A stretch of DNA of 38,777 bases, from positions 1 to 38,777 of the forward strand of contig JAGOJH010000018.1 in assembly GCA_017995215.1 (NCBI GenBank), written 5' to 3'. Shown here in pieces: positions 18,427 through 25,765 of the stretch. The notes under the pieces were generated by a model. That model ran no database searches, was not told the DNA's origin, and saw only the letters and a list, made by a program, of their open reading frames with translations. Each line of letters opens with the position of its first letter. The first letter of the stretch is position 1. The position numbers were made by a program, and so were the translations under genes. This DNA comes from Thermoclostridium sp. (GTDB lineage Bacteria > Bacillota > Clostridia > DSM-8532).

Positions 18427-18981
18427 TTATATCTGTCCGAAAAATGACCACGAAAAGAGAACGGCAACGCCCATGAAGGTAGCTAAGATGATACTTAAGA
18501 CATTTTTACCGCCGGACATCTCCCTGATGCTTGAAATGAGCGGACCGGTTGCCCATATAACACCGGTGACGCCGAAGGATATGGCGGTTTTCCACCCGAC
18601 CAGAACTGAGAATACAATTCCTAATATACCGTAAATCAAAGCGCCGCTGTAGCTCAGGCAAAAGGACGAAATTGCCCATTTCAGGCCCTTATCTGTTTTG
18701 AACAGCTTCAGCACACACCAGAGGATCGCAGCAAGAAGAGGAATCATGATCAGACCGTATGCGGCACCGGCTGCGGCGGATATCAGCGCAAAGCAGAAAC
18801 TTTTCTGACCGGTTTTACACAGATCCAAGCCGGTTTGCAGGAAGAAAAGACAGAAGGCCAGGGCTGATACCGGCAGGGAAAAGAACCAGGGTATATTCGA
18901 GATTGCATTTTTCAGTACCGCCCCAGGGCTGATCATCATCGAAATGATGGTTCTGAAAAGGGATGGCTTTGTATTTTCCAT
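18427..18981 (-). CDS. Yip1-like membrane protein
   Basis: 184 residues from ATG 18981, with GGTGAGAG upstream; a longer frame upstream has no ribosome site. About five membrane helices, with an N-terminal SLFRTIISMMISPGAVLKNA motif and a central Pro-rich LIMIPLLAAILWCVLKLF helix, as in Yip1/DUF1282-type proteins. In bacteria these are integral membrane proteins of unknown biochemical role. First gene of the operon driven by the promoter at 19058-19086. The Yip1 label is by resemblance and should be read as tentative. Confidence 0.65.
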   Translation of the reverse strand: MENTKPSLFRTIISMMISPGAVLKNAISNIPWFFSLPVSALAFCLFFLQTGLDLCKTGQKSFCFALISAAAGAAYGLIMIPLLAAILWCVLKLFKTDKGLKWAISSFCLSYSGALIYGILGIVFSVLVGWKTAISFGVTGVIWATGPLISSIREMSGGKNVLSIILATFMGVAVLFSWSFFGQI

Positions 18982-19057
18982 ATTTCTCTCACCCCATTGA
19001 CTGCTTAGGTTTACGAGTGCAACAATTTCAGACATTTTTTTGCATCATATGACACCT

Positions 19058-19086
19058 ATTATATCACAAGCATAAAACAGTATGAA
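19058..19086 (-). promoter_or_regulatory. Sigma-A promoter of the Yip1-like / 1497-aa protein operon
   Basis: On the minus strand: TTCATA (19086-19081), a 17-bp spacer, and TATAAT (19063-19058) preceded by TGA, which gives an extended -10 (TGnTATAAT). Predicted start near 19051, with a leader of about 70 bases to the ATG at 18981. Confidence 0.65.
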
Positions 19087-19545
19087 TACTCTATCAAATT
19101 TTAAATGACAAAAGCTTTCTCCACCCTGACCCGCGTATCTTTTTACCAGCATACAGTAGAGAGTGATCTACTTATTTGGCTCACCGGCCTTTCCGACCTT
19201 CCAGGCGTATTGCCTCGGCGTCCAGTCAAGGACGTATCGGCCTTCCGAATTTCACCTGCTATCCAGCACTTACCATGCGCCTTTAAGCCGCATCCTCACC
19301 AAAACCCCCGGCAAAGCCCTGATGAATATCCCCACAGTCAAGATATCTGTAGATGACCTCCGTATATATGGATGCCAGTATCCATATTTACTCTGGTACC
19401 GTTCTTCCCAAACTCCCACCAGTTACTTAAAATGAGACTCTATACATTGGTAATACTGACGGATAAAGTGGTGCCGGCCGCTGCTATTTCGGGAAGCGTT
19501 ATGATATCTCCGCTGGCCACGCCCGGCATGCTCCCCCCTGTCATC
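19087..19545. other. Gene-free stretch with decayed coding scars
   Basis: About 460 bases between the promoter of the minus-strand operon and the egsA promoter. Frames of 80-90 codons exist on the plus strand but lack ribosome sites and recognisable content. On the minus strand there is the IS91-like scar and a 34-codon frame (19440-19544) reading GDIITLPEIAAAGTTLSVSI, which looks like a piece of a beta-sandwich surface domain. An 8-bp inverted repeat (ATATGGAT/ATCCATAT) occupies 19366-19387. Confidence 0.45.
19310..19360 (-). pseudogene. Scar of an IS91-type transposase zinc-binding domain (tentative)
   Basis: The minus strand reads EVIYRYLDCGDIHQGFA, which resembles the start of the N-terminal zinc-binding domain of IS91/IS801-type transposases (RYLxCGxxxxGFA, followed by a CxxC and FSCK). 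The frame stops after nine more codons, the following CxxC is absent, and there is a stop 9 codons upstream. Only a fragment remains. The match is short, so the call is tentative. Confidence 0.35.
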
Positions 19546-19574
19546 TTGAATAAGAAAAAATGATATGATATTAT
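19546..19574 (+). promoter_or_regulatory. Sigma-A promoter for egsA
   Basis: TTGAAT (19546-19551), a 17-bp spacer, TATTAT (19569-19574). Four of six and five of six matches to consensus. The start would be near 19581, giving a leader of about 39 bases before the ATG at 19620. Confidence 0.6.
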
Positions 19575-19619
19575 CAGCTTATGTTCTGCAAACTCACGCA
19601 AATGAAGGATAATGTAAAA

Positions 19620-20942
19620 ATGCTTGATATCAATGCTATACTGCAAAACAAAACTCTTCCCTGTCACTGCGGCAGGCCTCATATCGCAAATGTAAAGGAA
19701 ATACTTATCCAATCGGGAGCAATTTCCCAGGTACCAGACATTATCAGAAAGCATGGCGGTTCCCGTGCCTTTCTAATCGCCGACAGGAATACATTTGAAG
19801 CCGCCGGAGAAGCGGTTTGCAACCATATGCAGGCGGAAAATCTTCCATTTTCCAAGTATGTATTTGAACAGTCTCCAGAGCCAGACGAGTTTGCAATTGG
19901 TCAGGTAGTCATACATTTTGACACCCGTTGCGATTTTATCCTGGGCATAGGCTCTGGTACGATGAATGATATCGGGAAGGTTATTGCCAAGGTTACTGGT
20001 CTTCCCTATTTGATTGTGGGTACAGCCCCTTCAATGGACGGGTATACATCCGCCACCTCCTCGGTAATCGGTAATGGAATTAAATTTAGTCTCAGCACTG
20101 TTTGCCCGACTGTTGTCGTTGCTGATTTGGAGATCATGTGCAAGGCCCCCCTCAAGCTTTTACAGGCAGGTCTGGGAGATATGCTGGCGAAGTATATCAG
20201 TATCTGTGAATGGCGTCTGTCCCATTTGATCACCGGCGAGTATTACTGCGAAAAAGTCGCCACCCTTGTGCGCGGTGCACTGAAAAAATGTATGTCTGTT
20301 GAGAGCCTTGCAGATCCTGCACCTGAAACCATCAGACCTATCGTAGAAGGCTTGATCCTTTCCGGAATGGCGATGGATTTTGCCGGGCTGTCCCGCCCCG
20401 CTTCGGGAACAGAGCACTATTTCTCCCACATTTGGGATATGCGGGCTCTGGAGTTTCAAACTCCATGTGATCTGCACGGCATTCAGTGTGGGGTGGCTGC
20501 ACTTCCCTGCTTGCGAATATATCAGTTTATCAGCAGTGTAGTTCCCGACCGTCAAAAGGCGCTGAACTATGTACGTAATTTCAAGATAGAAGATTGGAAC
20601 AGCTTTCTTACTCGTTTTTTGGGAAAAAGCGCACAGGGGCTCATCGAGATGGAAAAAAGGGATCAGAAATATGATCTCTCCGCCCATCAAAGAAGGCTTG
20701 ACGTAATGGTGGCGCATTGGAAGGATATCCTTCAAATTATTATGGAAGAGCTACCTGCTTATGAACAGGTGGAGCAGTTCATGCGAAAGCACGGTATGCC
20801 TGTTACACCAGCGGAATTGGGGCATTCGGACATTGAGGTGCGCAATACATATTCTGCTACAAAGGATATCCGGGAAAAATATATCAGCAGTCGCCTGCTT
20901 TGGGATCTGGGGCTTCTGGACGAAGCCATGGAGTACCTGTAA
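19620..20942 (+). CDS. egsA: sn-Glycerol-1-phosphate dehydrogenase (EgsA/AraM family)
   Basis: 440 residues; ATG 19620 chosen because GAAGGAT lies about 10 bases upstream. The enzyme reduces dihydroxyacetone phosphate to sn-glycerol-1-phosphate with NAD(P)H and a divalent metal. Visible signatures: GIGSGTMNDIGK at 109-120 (dinucleotide loop of the iron-ADH/glycerol-dehydrogenase fold), GTAPSMDGYTSATSSV at 134-149 (highly diagnostic of EgsA/AraM), and the metal-ligand set D187 (GLGDMLAK), H266 (GTEHYFSHIWDM) and H286 (DLHGIQCG). Length suits the bacterial AraM branch. In Bacillus subtilis AraM makes G1P, which PcrB uses to make heptaprenylglyceryl phosphate; no PcrB-like gene is in this window. 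Monocistronic, with a terminator-like hairpin after it. Confidence 0.93.
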   Translation: MLDINAILQNKTLPCHCGRPHIANVKEILIQSGAISQVPDIIRKHGGSRAFLIADRNTFEAAGEAVCNHMQAENLPFSKYVFEQSPEPDEFAIGQVVIHFDTRCDFILGIGSGTMNDIGKVIAKVTGLPYLIVGTAPSMDGYTSATSSVIGNGIKFSLSTVCPTVVVADLEIMCKAPLKLLQAGLGDMLAKYISICEWRLSHLITGEYYCEKVATLVRGALKKCMSVESLADPAPETIRPIVEGLILSGMAMDFAGLSRPASGTEHYFSHIWDMRALEFQTPCDLHGIQCGVAALPCLRIYQFISSVVPDRQKALNYVRNFKIEDWNSFLTRFLGKSAQGLIEMEKRDQKYDLSAHQRRLDVMVAHWKDILQIIMEELPAYEQVEQFMRKHGMPVTPAELGHSDIEVRNTYSATKDIREKYISSRLLWDLGLLDEAMEYL

Positions 20943-20960
20943 ATGATTATTGTCCATGAC

Positions 20961-20989
20961 AGGTTCCATGGGGGTAAACCTGGTTTTTG
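20961..20989 (+). terminator. Probable intrinsic terminator after egsA
   Basis: CAGGTT (20961-20966) pairs with AACCTG (20978-20983) around an 11-base loop, followed by GTTTTTG. It lies 18 bases after the egsA stop codon. The stem is short, so confidence is moderate. Confidence 0.5.
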
Positions 20990-21194
20990 TATAGGTGAGG
21001 ATATAATTTTTCATTCTTTTCACCTTCCTGTTTTTCTGGGTTGAGAATAAAGCTTCTGCAGTGAAATCACATCATCGGTTTTTGGAGAAATCGACCAAAT
21101 CCATACTGTAGTAGTTTCGAATATGAATAATGATTCCTGACACGTATATGATACTATCAGGTAGAAGCTTGAACCAGGGGGAGGAGATTGCACA

Positions 21195-21338
21195 ATGATT
21201 GAAAAGAGTATAGATGCCAAAAGAGATATCCATAAAACCTGTCCATGTAAAAGGAATCAATGCATAAGGTACAGAGAATGTGATGCCTGCCGTAACTATC
21301 ATTCAACAAAGAAAAGACCCGTTGCCTGTGAGAGATGA
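21195..21338 (+). CDS. Small cysteine-rich protein (CPC...CxxCR.YH type)
   Basis: 47 residues. ATG 21195 is preceded by GGGGGAGGAGA, a very strong ribosome site. Cysteines are arranged as TCPCKRNQC, then RECDACRNYH and PVACER, six in all. With the His this could bind a metal ion. Basic and soluble, with no signal peptide. I associate this pattern with short uncharacterised clostridial proteins, but know no function. It is free-standing, with a long nested hairpin just after the stop. Confidence 0.75.
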   Translation: MIEKSIDAKRDIHKTCPCKRNQCIRYRECDACRNYHSTKKRPVACER

Positions 21339-21344
21339 AGTAAT

Positions 21345-21398
21345 AAAACGCGTAAGTCACATAAAAACATCGATGCTTTTTTGTAACTTACGCGTTTT
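21345..21398. terminator. Nested hairpin after the Cys-rich gene, bidirectional terminator-like
   Basis: Outer arms AAAACGCGTAAGTCAC (21345-21360) and GTAACTTACGCGTTTT (21383-21398) pair with one mismatch over 16 bp. The loop holds an inner AAAACATCGATGCTTTTT structure built on the palindrome CATCGATG. It has T-runs on either strand and sits 6 bases after the stop of the Cys-rich gene, so it may end transcription in the plus direction. Confidence 0.6.
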
Positions 21399-21554
21399 CA
21401 TTCAATAATGGATTTACCGGAGTAAAACCCAGTAACCTGAAAGCGTTTCAGAGGAATATACCATAGGAGCATACTGGAGGAGCGCACCCATTGGAACGCT
21501 CCCCTAAGAAAGATAGCACCAGTTTTGAATACTTAAACTAATCGACCCATTCAC

Positions 21555-24056
21555 TTAGTTGCCATCCCGACGTATCGGTTCCCAAGCCAGAGAAAGAGCC
21601 CTGATCACACAGTCACGCTTCAATGGTCTGAGCTCGTATGCGGTAACATCTTCTGCCTTTGTTTCGAGTTTGGCTGTGATAGCATCTATTTCGTTCTGAA
21701 GCTGCTCTTCAAGCTCTGCCAGTTGTGCACGATATGCTTCGACGGTTTCCTTGGAACGGTTGACATCGCCATATTGCTTCGCTTGACGGCTGATTCCCCT
21801 GGCCGCTGTCGCTGCTTTGCCAATATTGCCTGAACTGAGGAGCTTGCGACCGAATAACGCGCCCAGAACGGTTGAACCCATTGAAATAGCTGTTTGAAGA
21901 GTAGCATCCTTTGCCTGATCCTTCTCACGTTGAACTGCCTGTTCTGCTTTCCTGATGCGCTCTTCCAGCGTTGTCACCTTCGTCGCGTAGGATTTGCGCA
22001 GCTTATCAATGGCTTGATCCCTTTCCTCTCTTGATTCCTGCTGCAGGCGGATCTTGAAATCCCTCTCGGATTCATCCGGATGGGATACTTTTTTCAAAAA
22101 ATCATTACGGTAAAGCTGCAGGCTGGAATTACGATACAGGTACTCCGCAAGGTCAGCTTCCCAGGTGGTATAGCTGGTTTTTTTGCTGCAGGCGGCAGGC
22201 AGCGGCAAATAAGTTGCCCCAGACGCGCCCGAAGCTTCAAGTGCATCTGGTTCAAGCTCAAGCACCTCGCTTTGATTCCAATCCACGGGAACCAGTCCAT
22301 CGTTGATGGGGCATAGACGCATCATCTCAACGGAGTTGGAAATTCCGTTCTTTTTATCTTCATAATTCACGGTTACAAGCCCTAAAATGGCTGCCCGATA
22401 GGTCAACCCATCCTTGCTGCCCCGATACGGAAGGAAGGTTTGGGTCACTGTGTCAGGAAGCTGCGGCGCAGTATCCTGACGGGAAACACTGGCTGGCATA
22501 GCTGGTGAAGATGCTACTGGTTCAAAGGACTGTGACAGCCCTGCTGCAGCTGCCTGGGCTGCCATTGCAGGTGCAGAGTATTGCATCGTGCCGGCTGCAG
22601 GTGCTGCGGGCTCAGAAAAGTGTGCCCTTGTAGCATCTGTTGATGGCTGAGCCTTGGTCAGGCTTTGGATCTCCAGACGGTTCAATGGCCCGCGCAGATA
22701 GGACATACACCACCGTGTTTCAAACAGGACGGGTTGCTCGTCATGGATATTGTTCATCAGGAAAACTCTGCTGCTTAAACTGGATAGCAACTGATCCATC
22801 CTCTGCCGGTCGAAAACCTGGCCAGCGGTCAGTGAAGCTCCTTCAAGACCGTCCATCAGACGGTTCTTGTCGCGCTCGGTCTGAAGCCGTCCAATAAACC
22901 AGGTACCCATATTGGCCAATCCCTTATAGTCAAGGTCCATTGGGTTCTGCGTTGTGAGCATGATCCCGAGGCCAAAGGCCCTTGCCTGCTTCAGTAACGT
23001 GAGAAGGGGTGCTTTTGAAGGAGGGTTTGCCACAGGAGGAAAATAACCAAAAATTTCATCCATGTAAAGCATGGCTCGCAGGCTGGATGTGCCCGGTTGT
23101 GTTCGAACCCAGCTAACGATCTGGTTCAGGACCAGAGAAACGAAAAACATCCGTTCAGCATCGGACAGATGCGCTATTGAAAGGATGGATATTTTGGGCT
23201 TTCCGGTTTCTGTATACAGCAGCTTGTCGATTTCCAGAGGGATTCCCTGCATCCATGAGGCAAAGCTTGGAGATGCCAAAAGGTTGTTAAACCGAATGGC
23301 CAATGCAAAGCGATCCTTTTCGGGATAGAAAGATTCCAGTGGCATGACGCCGATCTGGTTGAACTGTGGTTTCTGGATTAGCTGAATCAACCCTGCAAGG
23401 TCCAGGTTCTGGCCATTTCCCCAGGAAGAAAGAAGAATGTTGGAGATCAGGATATGCTCGCGGCTCTGAATGGGGTCAGCGTCAATGCCAAGCAGGCCGA
23501 GCAAACTGCCGGAAGTTCCGGATGCCAGTTCATTCAAGGCTTCCACATCATTGCGGACTGCAGCAGAAGGCAGTGCACACAGTCGGACGATGGACAGCGG
23601 GTTACCGGCCGTGCTGCCAGGTGTGTACACGACGAAATCTGTTTTTTCACGCATTGCTTTGATCCGCTGTCCGTCCTGCTCCCATTCAGCCAGCCCCTTG
23701 CGCCAGAGCGCGGCCTGGGCGGCACCGAAATCCTGCTGGGAAAGGCCTTTCTTTTTTGCTTCCTCGATGTTGACCCATGGCGTGAAATCAGCCGGGTCAA
23801 GGTCCGGGAAAGACAGCAACAGGTTTGTCATATCCCCTTTGGGGTCGATCACCAGTGCGGGAATCCCGTCAATCGCTGCTTCCTCCAGCACTCCAATACA
23901 CAGGCCGGTTTTTCCGCTGCCAGTCATGCCAATACACAAAGCGTGTGTTGTCAGATCCTTGGAATCATATAGCAGATAGCCCTCCTTGCGTTTCCTTGTT
24001 TCAACGTCCAGCTCCTTACCAAGATAAAACGTACCTAGTTTTTCAAAATCCTGCAT
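21555..24056 (-). CDS. HerA/DUF87-type P-loop ATPase with C-terminal coiled coil
   Basis: 833 residues from ATG 24056, with GGAGG 4 bases upstream; an upstream in-frame ATG at 24095 has no ribosome site. Walker A is GMTGSGKTG at 43-51 and Walker B is LYMDEIFGYFP near 330. The following LLTLLKQARAFGLGIMLTTQNPMDLDYKGLAN matches the sensor/arginine region of HerA-FtsK-VirB4 ATPases. PALVIDPKGD after Walker A is also typical. A Pro/Ala-rich hinge near 480-560 leads to a charged coiled coil (about 670-800) with a glycine-containing hydrophobic stretch (ISMGSTVLGALFG) that could touch the membrane. HerA-fold ATPases move DNA or protein as hexamers. No nuclease or transfer gene is adjacent, so the substrate is unknown. 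Probable partner is the upstream zinc-ribbon gene. Confidence 0.85.
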   Translation of the reverse strand: MQDFEKLGTFYLGKELDVETRKRKEGYLLYDSKDLTTHALCIGMTGSGKTGLCIGVLEEAAIDGIPALVIDPKGDMTNLLLSFPDLDPADFTPWVNIEEAKKKGLSQQDFGAAQAALWRKGLAEWEQDGQRIKAMREKTDFVVYTPGSTAGNPLSIVRLCALPSAAVRNDVEALNELASGTSGSLLGLLGIDADPIQSREHILISNILLSSWGNGQNLDLAGLIQLIQKPQFNQIGVMPLESFYPEKDRFALAIRFNNLLASPSFASWMQGIPLEIDKLLYTETGKPKISILSIAHLSDAERMFFVSLVLNQIVSWVRTQPGTSSLRAMLYMDEIFGYFPPVANPPSKAPLLTLLKQARAFGLGIMLTTQNPMDLDYKGLANMGTWFIGRLQTERDKNRLMDGLEGASLTAGQVFDRQRMDQLLSSLSSRVFLMNNIHDEQPVLFETRWCMSYLRGPLNRLEIQSLTKAQPSTDATRAHFSEPAAPAAGTMQYSAPAMAAQAAAAGLSQSFEPVASSPAMPASVSRQDTAPQLPDTVTQTFLPYRGSKDGLTYRAAILGLVTVNYEDKKNGISNSVEMMRLCPINDGLVPVDWNQSEVLELEPDALEASGASGATYLPLPAACSKKTSYTTWEADLAEYLYRNSSLQLYRNDFLKKVSHPDESERDFKIRLQQESREERDQAIDKLRKSYATKVTTLEERIRKAEQAVQREKDQAKDATLQTAISMGSTVLGALFGRKLLSSGNIGKAATAARGISRQAKQYGDVNRSKETVEAYRAQLAELEEQLQNEIDAITAKLETKAEDVTAYELRPLKRDCVIRALSLAWEPIRRDGN

Positions 24057-24140
24057 ACTTCCTCCATTCTTAACCAGCCGGTTCACAATGTTCATTCATT
24101 GACCGACAGTTATTCCAGTGACGATTTTTATTGCAATGGT

Positions 24141-24257
24141 TCATTTTTTATCAATTCTCTCGTCACTCATGGCATTCCCTTTGTCTTTTACTTCAACCTT
24201 CAGCTTGGATTGCCAATCGTCGAATACCTGATTTGAATTCGCAATCAGGATGTTCAC
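24141..24257 (-). CDS. Possible 38-residue protein overlapping the upstream gene (GTGA)
   Basis: GTG at 24257 overlaps the TGA stop of the zinc-ribbon gene in a GTGA arrangement, and the frame runs 38 codons to TGA at 24141. The product (VNILIANSNQVFDDWQSKLK...) is hydrophilic and helical. No independent ribosome site. It may be a coupled small protein, the displaced C-terminus of the upstream gene after a frameshift, or chance. It fills most of the 197-base gap to the HerA-like gene. Confidence 0.3.
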   Translation of the reverse strand: MNILIANSNQVFDDWQSKLKVEVKDKGNAMSDERIDKK

Positions 24258-25549
24258 TTCTTGAGTGTTGCTTCAAAGCTTTTTTTCTCTTGTTCCTTCT
24301 TGCTGATGGCCTGTAAATTTTCTGTATTTCTTTGAACCGCAGCTTTATAGTCATTGTTTTTTTGCTTTAAGTCATCCGGGAATACCTTGTCCTCAAATTT
24401 AGCAGCTGCCCTTTTGGCGACTTTCAGTTTAACAAATATGGAAATTACTAATGCAACTGACCCACCCGCACCGTAAGGAAGTATATCAACCTTCAGCAGC
24501 AGTGCTATAACTAACAGGATGGCACAAACCCCCAACCCTCCAAGGACAATGAACCATGTTTTATTCTGAATAGTTTTGGACTGGTTAAGCAACTCGGCAT
24601 TTTGCTGCCAGAAAGCTTTGACACCAGTTTTGTATAATTCCAGACGTTGGCTCACCTCAGCCTCCCTGGCAGCTTTTATTTTTGCCAATGCCTGAAGCTG
24701 ATCGTTGATGCTGCTTAAGGTGGAAACATTGGAAGGCAGACTGTTGAATGCTTTCACACACTCTGCACGGCAGTTTTTAAACCGTTCCAGGGCTTTATCC
24801 GGAACATGATAAACATCGTATGTAGGTATACGTCGCCCATCACTGTCAGTTTTGTACCCGGACAGATATTTCAGATGGTATGAGGACATCTGATCGCACA
24901 ACCAGATTATTTTATCAAGAAGCACTTTATTGTATTCTTCATAAACAGCGGTATTAATGACGGAGTAAACACTCTCCAGAAGAAGTAATGTATCAAGAAT
25001 GATGTAAATATGACGCCCGCACCTATCAAGAGAAGGCAGCGTGCTGCCCTTAGCGGGAATCTGTGTTTCATCCAGTATAAACAGTGCAAAATCTTTCATT
25101 TCTGCTGTCATGTTATTGTGCTCACGGGACAGCAGTTCGACAGTACGTTCATCAGTCTGGTTTTTCAGCAGTTCAAGCAAAATTTGGTCCGCCAGCTGAT
25201 AACCCTGCATTAAATCCTTATGCTTAATGTCTCCCATAGGCGAGGACCTTGCGGCTGCCATACCCTTTCGGAATGTGGCATAATAGGAATGCGGGTCATA
25301 TTCCAATACCTTTGTATAGTAGTTATATGCCTCAAGATAATTATTAATAGCATAAGCCTGATCTGCCAGCTTCAGGCAATTTGTCGCTTTTTCAGAATTA
25401 TCAAGTGTTACTGAACCGGAATGCTTGATGTTTATGGTCTCATAAATCATAATCCTGCTTCCACAGTTCAAGCAATAGCCAAACTCCTTTTGGTCGTCCA
25501 GTTGCAAATCGGCACCACATTGTGTACACTTGATTGCCTTCAGAGCCAT
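24254..25549 (-). CDS. Zinc-ribbon / TPR-like membrane-anchored protein
   Basis: 431 residues from ATG 25549, with GGAGGAA 6 bases upstream. Residues 8-32 form a zinc ribbon (CTQCGADLQLDDQ, then YCLNCGSR). About 45-90 is a TPR-like pair (CLKLADQAYAINNYLEAYNY, YYTKVLEYDPHSYYATFRKG). A helical middle follows. About 345-395 contains two adjacent membrane helices (WFIVLGGLGVCAILLVIALL and a second after VDILPYGAGG). The end is a Lys/Glu-rich coiled coil. The topology suggests a cytoplasmic adaptor tethered to the membrane by a C-terminal hairpin. It precedes the HerA-like ATPase in the same direction, so joint action at the membrane is plausible but unproven. Confidence 0.75.
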   Translation of the reverse strand: MALKAIKCTQCGADLQLDDQKEFGYCLNCGSRIMIYETINIKHSGSVTLDNSEKATNCLKLADQAYAINNYLEAYNYYTKVLEYDPHSYYATFRKGMAAARSSPMGDIKHKDLMQGYQLADQILLELLKNQTDERTVELLSREHNNMTAEMKDFALFILDETQIPAKGSTLPSLDRCGRHIYIILDTLLLLESVYSVINTAVYEEYNKVLLDKIIWLCDQMSSYHLKYLSGYKTDSDGRRIPTYDVYHVPDKALERFKNCRAECVKAFNSLPSNVSTLSSINDQLQALAKIKAAREAEVSQRLELYKTGVKAFWQQNAELLNQSKTIQNKTWFIVLGGLGVCAILLVIALLLKVDILPYGAGGSVALVISIFVKLKVAKRAAAKFEDKVFPDDLKQKNNDYKAAVQRNTENLQAISKKEQEKKSFEATLKK

Positions 25550-25600
25550 ATGTAGTTCCTCCGTATACAGTTTTATGTTCATTCGTCACACGCTATTAAC

Positions 25601-25629
25601 AAAATACCAAAAATTTCGAGGCTAGTCAA
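25601..25629 (-). promoter_or_regulatory. Putative sigma-A promoter for the zinc-ribbon / HerA pair
   Basis: Minus strand TTGACT (25629-25624), a 17-bp spacer, TATTTT (25606-25601). Five of six and four of six matches. It gives a leader of about 45 bases before the ATG at 25549. Confidence 0.45.
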
Positions 25630-25726
25630 TGATTCGGAAGGAACGCAACACTTCACGGTATACTTTCTGGCAATGTCAAACATCATTCATGCAGGAGAGC
25701 ATATATTCTTCTATTTTGTTAATCGA

Positions 25727-25755
25727 AAGAGTTCCGGCTTCTTGCCGGAACTCTT
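25727..25755 (-). terminator. Intrinsic terminator of the multicopper oxidase gene
   Basis: A perfect 12-bp stem, AAGAGTTCCGGC and GCCGGAACTCTT, with a 5-base loop, 10 bases after the oxidase stop codon. On the minus strand it is followed by a short T-run (CTCTTTCG). Confidence 0.75.
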
Positions 25756-25765
25756 CCCTCCTCGT

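Noticed and set aside
19163-19435. 90-codon plus-strand frame upstream of egsA
   Set aside because: No ribosome site and no family-like features; better signals of decayed genes lie on the opposite strand.
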